From: JBHENW01 sp046261875
Lineage (GTDB): Bacteria; Acidobacteriota; Thermoanaerobaculia; UBA5066; Gp7-AA6
Assembly: GCA_046261875.1 (NCBI GenBank)
Contig: JBHENW010000118.1
Location: forward strand, 1-13,439
Direction of reading: 5' to 3'
DNA length: 13,439 bases
Shown here piece by piece: positions 13,145 to 13,439 of the stretch. Numbering within the stretch: position 1 is the stretch's first letter; each line of letters opens with the position of its first letter. The notes under the pieces were generated by a model. The model saw nothing but the letters and a program-made list of their open reading frames with translations. It was not told the origin of the DNA and did not search any database. Both the position numbers and the translations under genes were made by a program.

Positions 13145-13439
13145 GTGACGACGGCGCGAAGACATTCGGGCAAAGCCGCGCGTTTCCCGGCGGTGGGACG
13201 CAACGTTCCGCGCAAGGAAGGCCTCCCGAAGACGACCGGGGCGGCGCGCTACATCGACGACCTTTCCTTCCCCGGGATGCTCCACGCCAAGACCATCCGC
13301 TCGACGATCCCCCGCGGCGAGATCCTCTCCGTGCGCCTCGGCTTCGATCCCTCCGGATTCACGGTCGCCGACCATCGCGACGTGCCCGGGCGCAACGTCA
13401 TCGCGCTCATCGAGGACGACCAGCCCTGCCTGGCGGAGA
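13145..13439 (+). CDS. Xanthine dehydrogenase family molybdopterin-binding subunit (N-terminus only, 3' cut)
   Basis: An open frame runs off the right edge with 98 codons visible. VGRNVPRKEGLPKTTGAARY (17-36), then IDDLSFPGMLHAKTIRS, is the classic opening of the large molybdenum subunit of xanthine dehydrogenase/aldehyde oxidoreductase-type enzymes: a V-G-x-x-x-x-R-x-(D/E) start, a (K)-x-T-G-x-A-x-Y block, then DDL-x-x-PGMLHA and a R-S motif. The Mo-cofactor and active-site glutamate regions lie beyond the edge, so the substrate (purine, nicotinate, aldehyde or other) cannot be decided. GTG at 13145 gives a 16-residue basic extension before the homology; GTG at 13193 would start right at VGRN. 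Neither has a ribosome site. Purine oxidation beside pyrimidine breakdown would make sense, but that is inference. Confidence 0.85.
   Translation, partial: MTTARRHSGKAARFPAVGRNVPRKEGLPKTTGAARYIDDLSFPGMLHAKTIRSTIPRGEILSVRLGFDPSGFTVADHRDVPGRNVIALIEDDQPCLAE

Noticed and set aside
1..13439. CRISPR array, insertion sequence, tRNA or rRNA gene, prophage or toxin-antitoxin pair
   Set aside because: Looked for regularly spaced repeats, transposase-like frames with terminal inverted repeats, cloverleaf-like segments and small paired genes. Almost all bases are taken up by the listed genes and none of these was seen.

Overview
This window is GC-rich, gene-dense bacterial DNA with very short intergenic gaps, frequent 4-base start/stop overlaps and clear AGGAGG-type ribosome binding sites. 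Twelve genes can be called: ten complete ones, one cut at the left edge and one cut at the right edge. The GC content, the secreted S9 peptidase style and the mixture of gene families would suit a soil or groundwater Acidobacteriota-like organism, but no marker gene is present, so this placement is an inference. There are no RNA genes, insertion sequences or CRISPR arrays that I can see.

Left part, + strand (1-6802): a reductive pyrimidine-degradation operon. It opens with the last 18 codons of what looks like a CoA-acylating (methyl)malonate-semialdehyde dehydrogenase. Beta-ureidopropionase, dihydropyrimidinase, a class III beta-alanine/glyoxylate-type aminotransferase and a PreA-like dihydropyrimidine dehydrogenase follow. 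A secreted S9 (prolyl-oligopeptidase family) peptidase lies only 16 bases behind preA. Together these would convert uracil or thymine to the dihydro form, then to the N-carbamoyl beta-amino acid, beta-alanine or beta-aminoisobutyrate, the semialdehyde, and finally acetyl- or propionyl-CoA. The PreA protein lacks the C-terminal ferredoxin segment of enteric PreA, and no PreT-like flavoprotein is in view, so its electron donor is open.

Middle part, - strand (11703 down to 6799): a tight five-gene cluster reading response regulator, sensor histidine kinase (ChvI/ChvG-like), PnuC nicotinamide riboside transporter, stand-alone NadR-type ribosylnicotinamide kinase, and a DHA2-type MFS exporter. The first four genes are joined by ATGA, TTGA and GTGA overlaps and the fifth follows after 12 bases. 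This cluster converges on the peptidase gene, and both reading frames stop inside one shared CTAG.

Right part, + strand: a CreD-family inner-membrane protein is transcribed divergently from the response regulator across a 133-base region holding two small inverted repeats. A hairpin follows it. The window ends in the N-terminus of a xanthine-dehydrogenase-family molybdopterin-binding subunit. The most unusual arrangement is a two-component system whose reading frames are chained to a complete nicotinamide riboside uptake and phosphorylation pair, with creD facing away from it.
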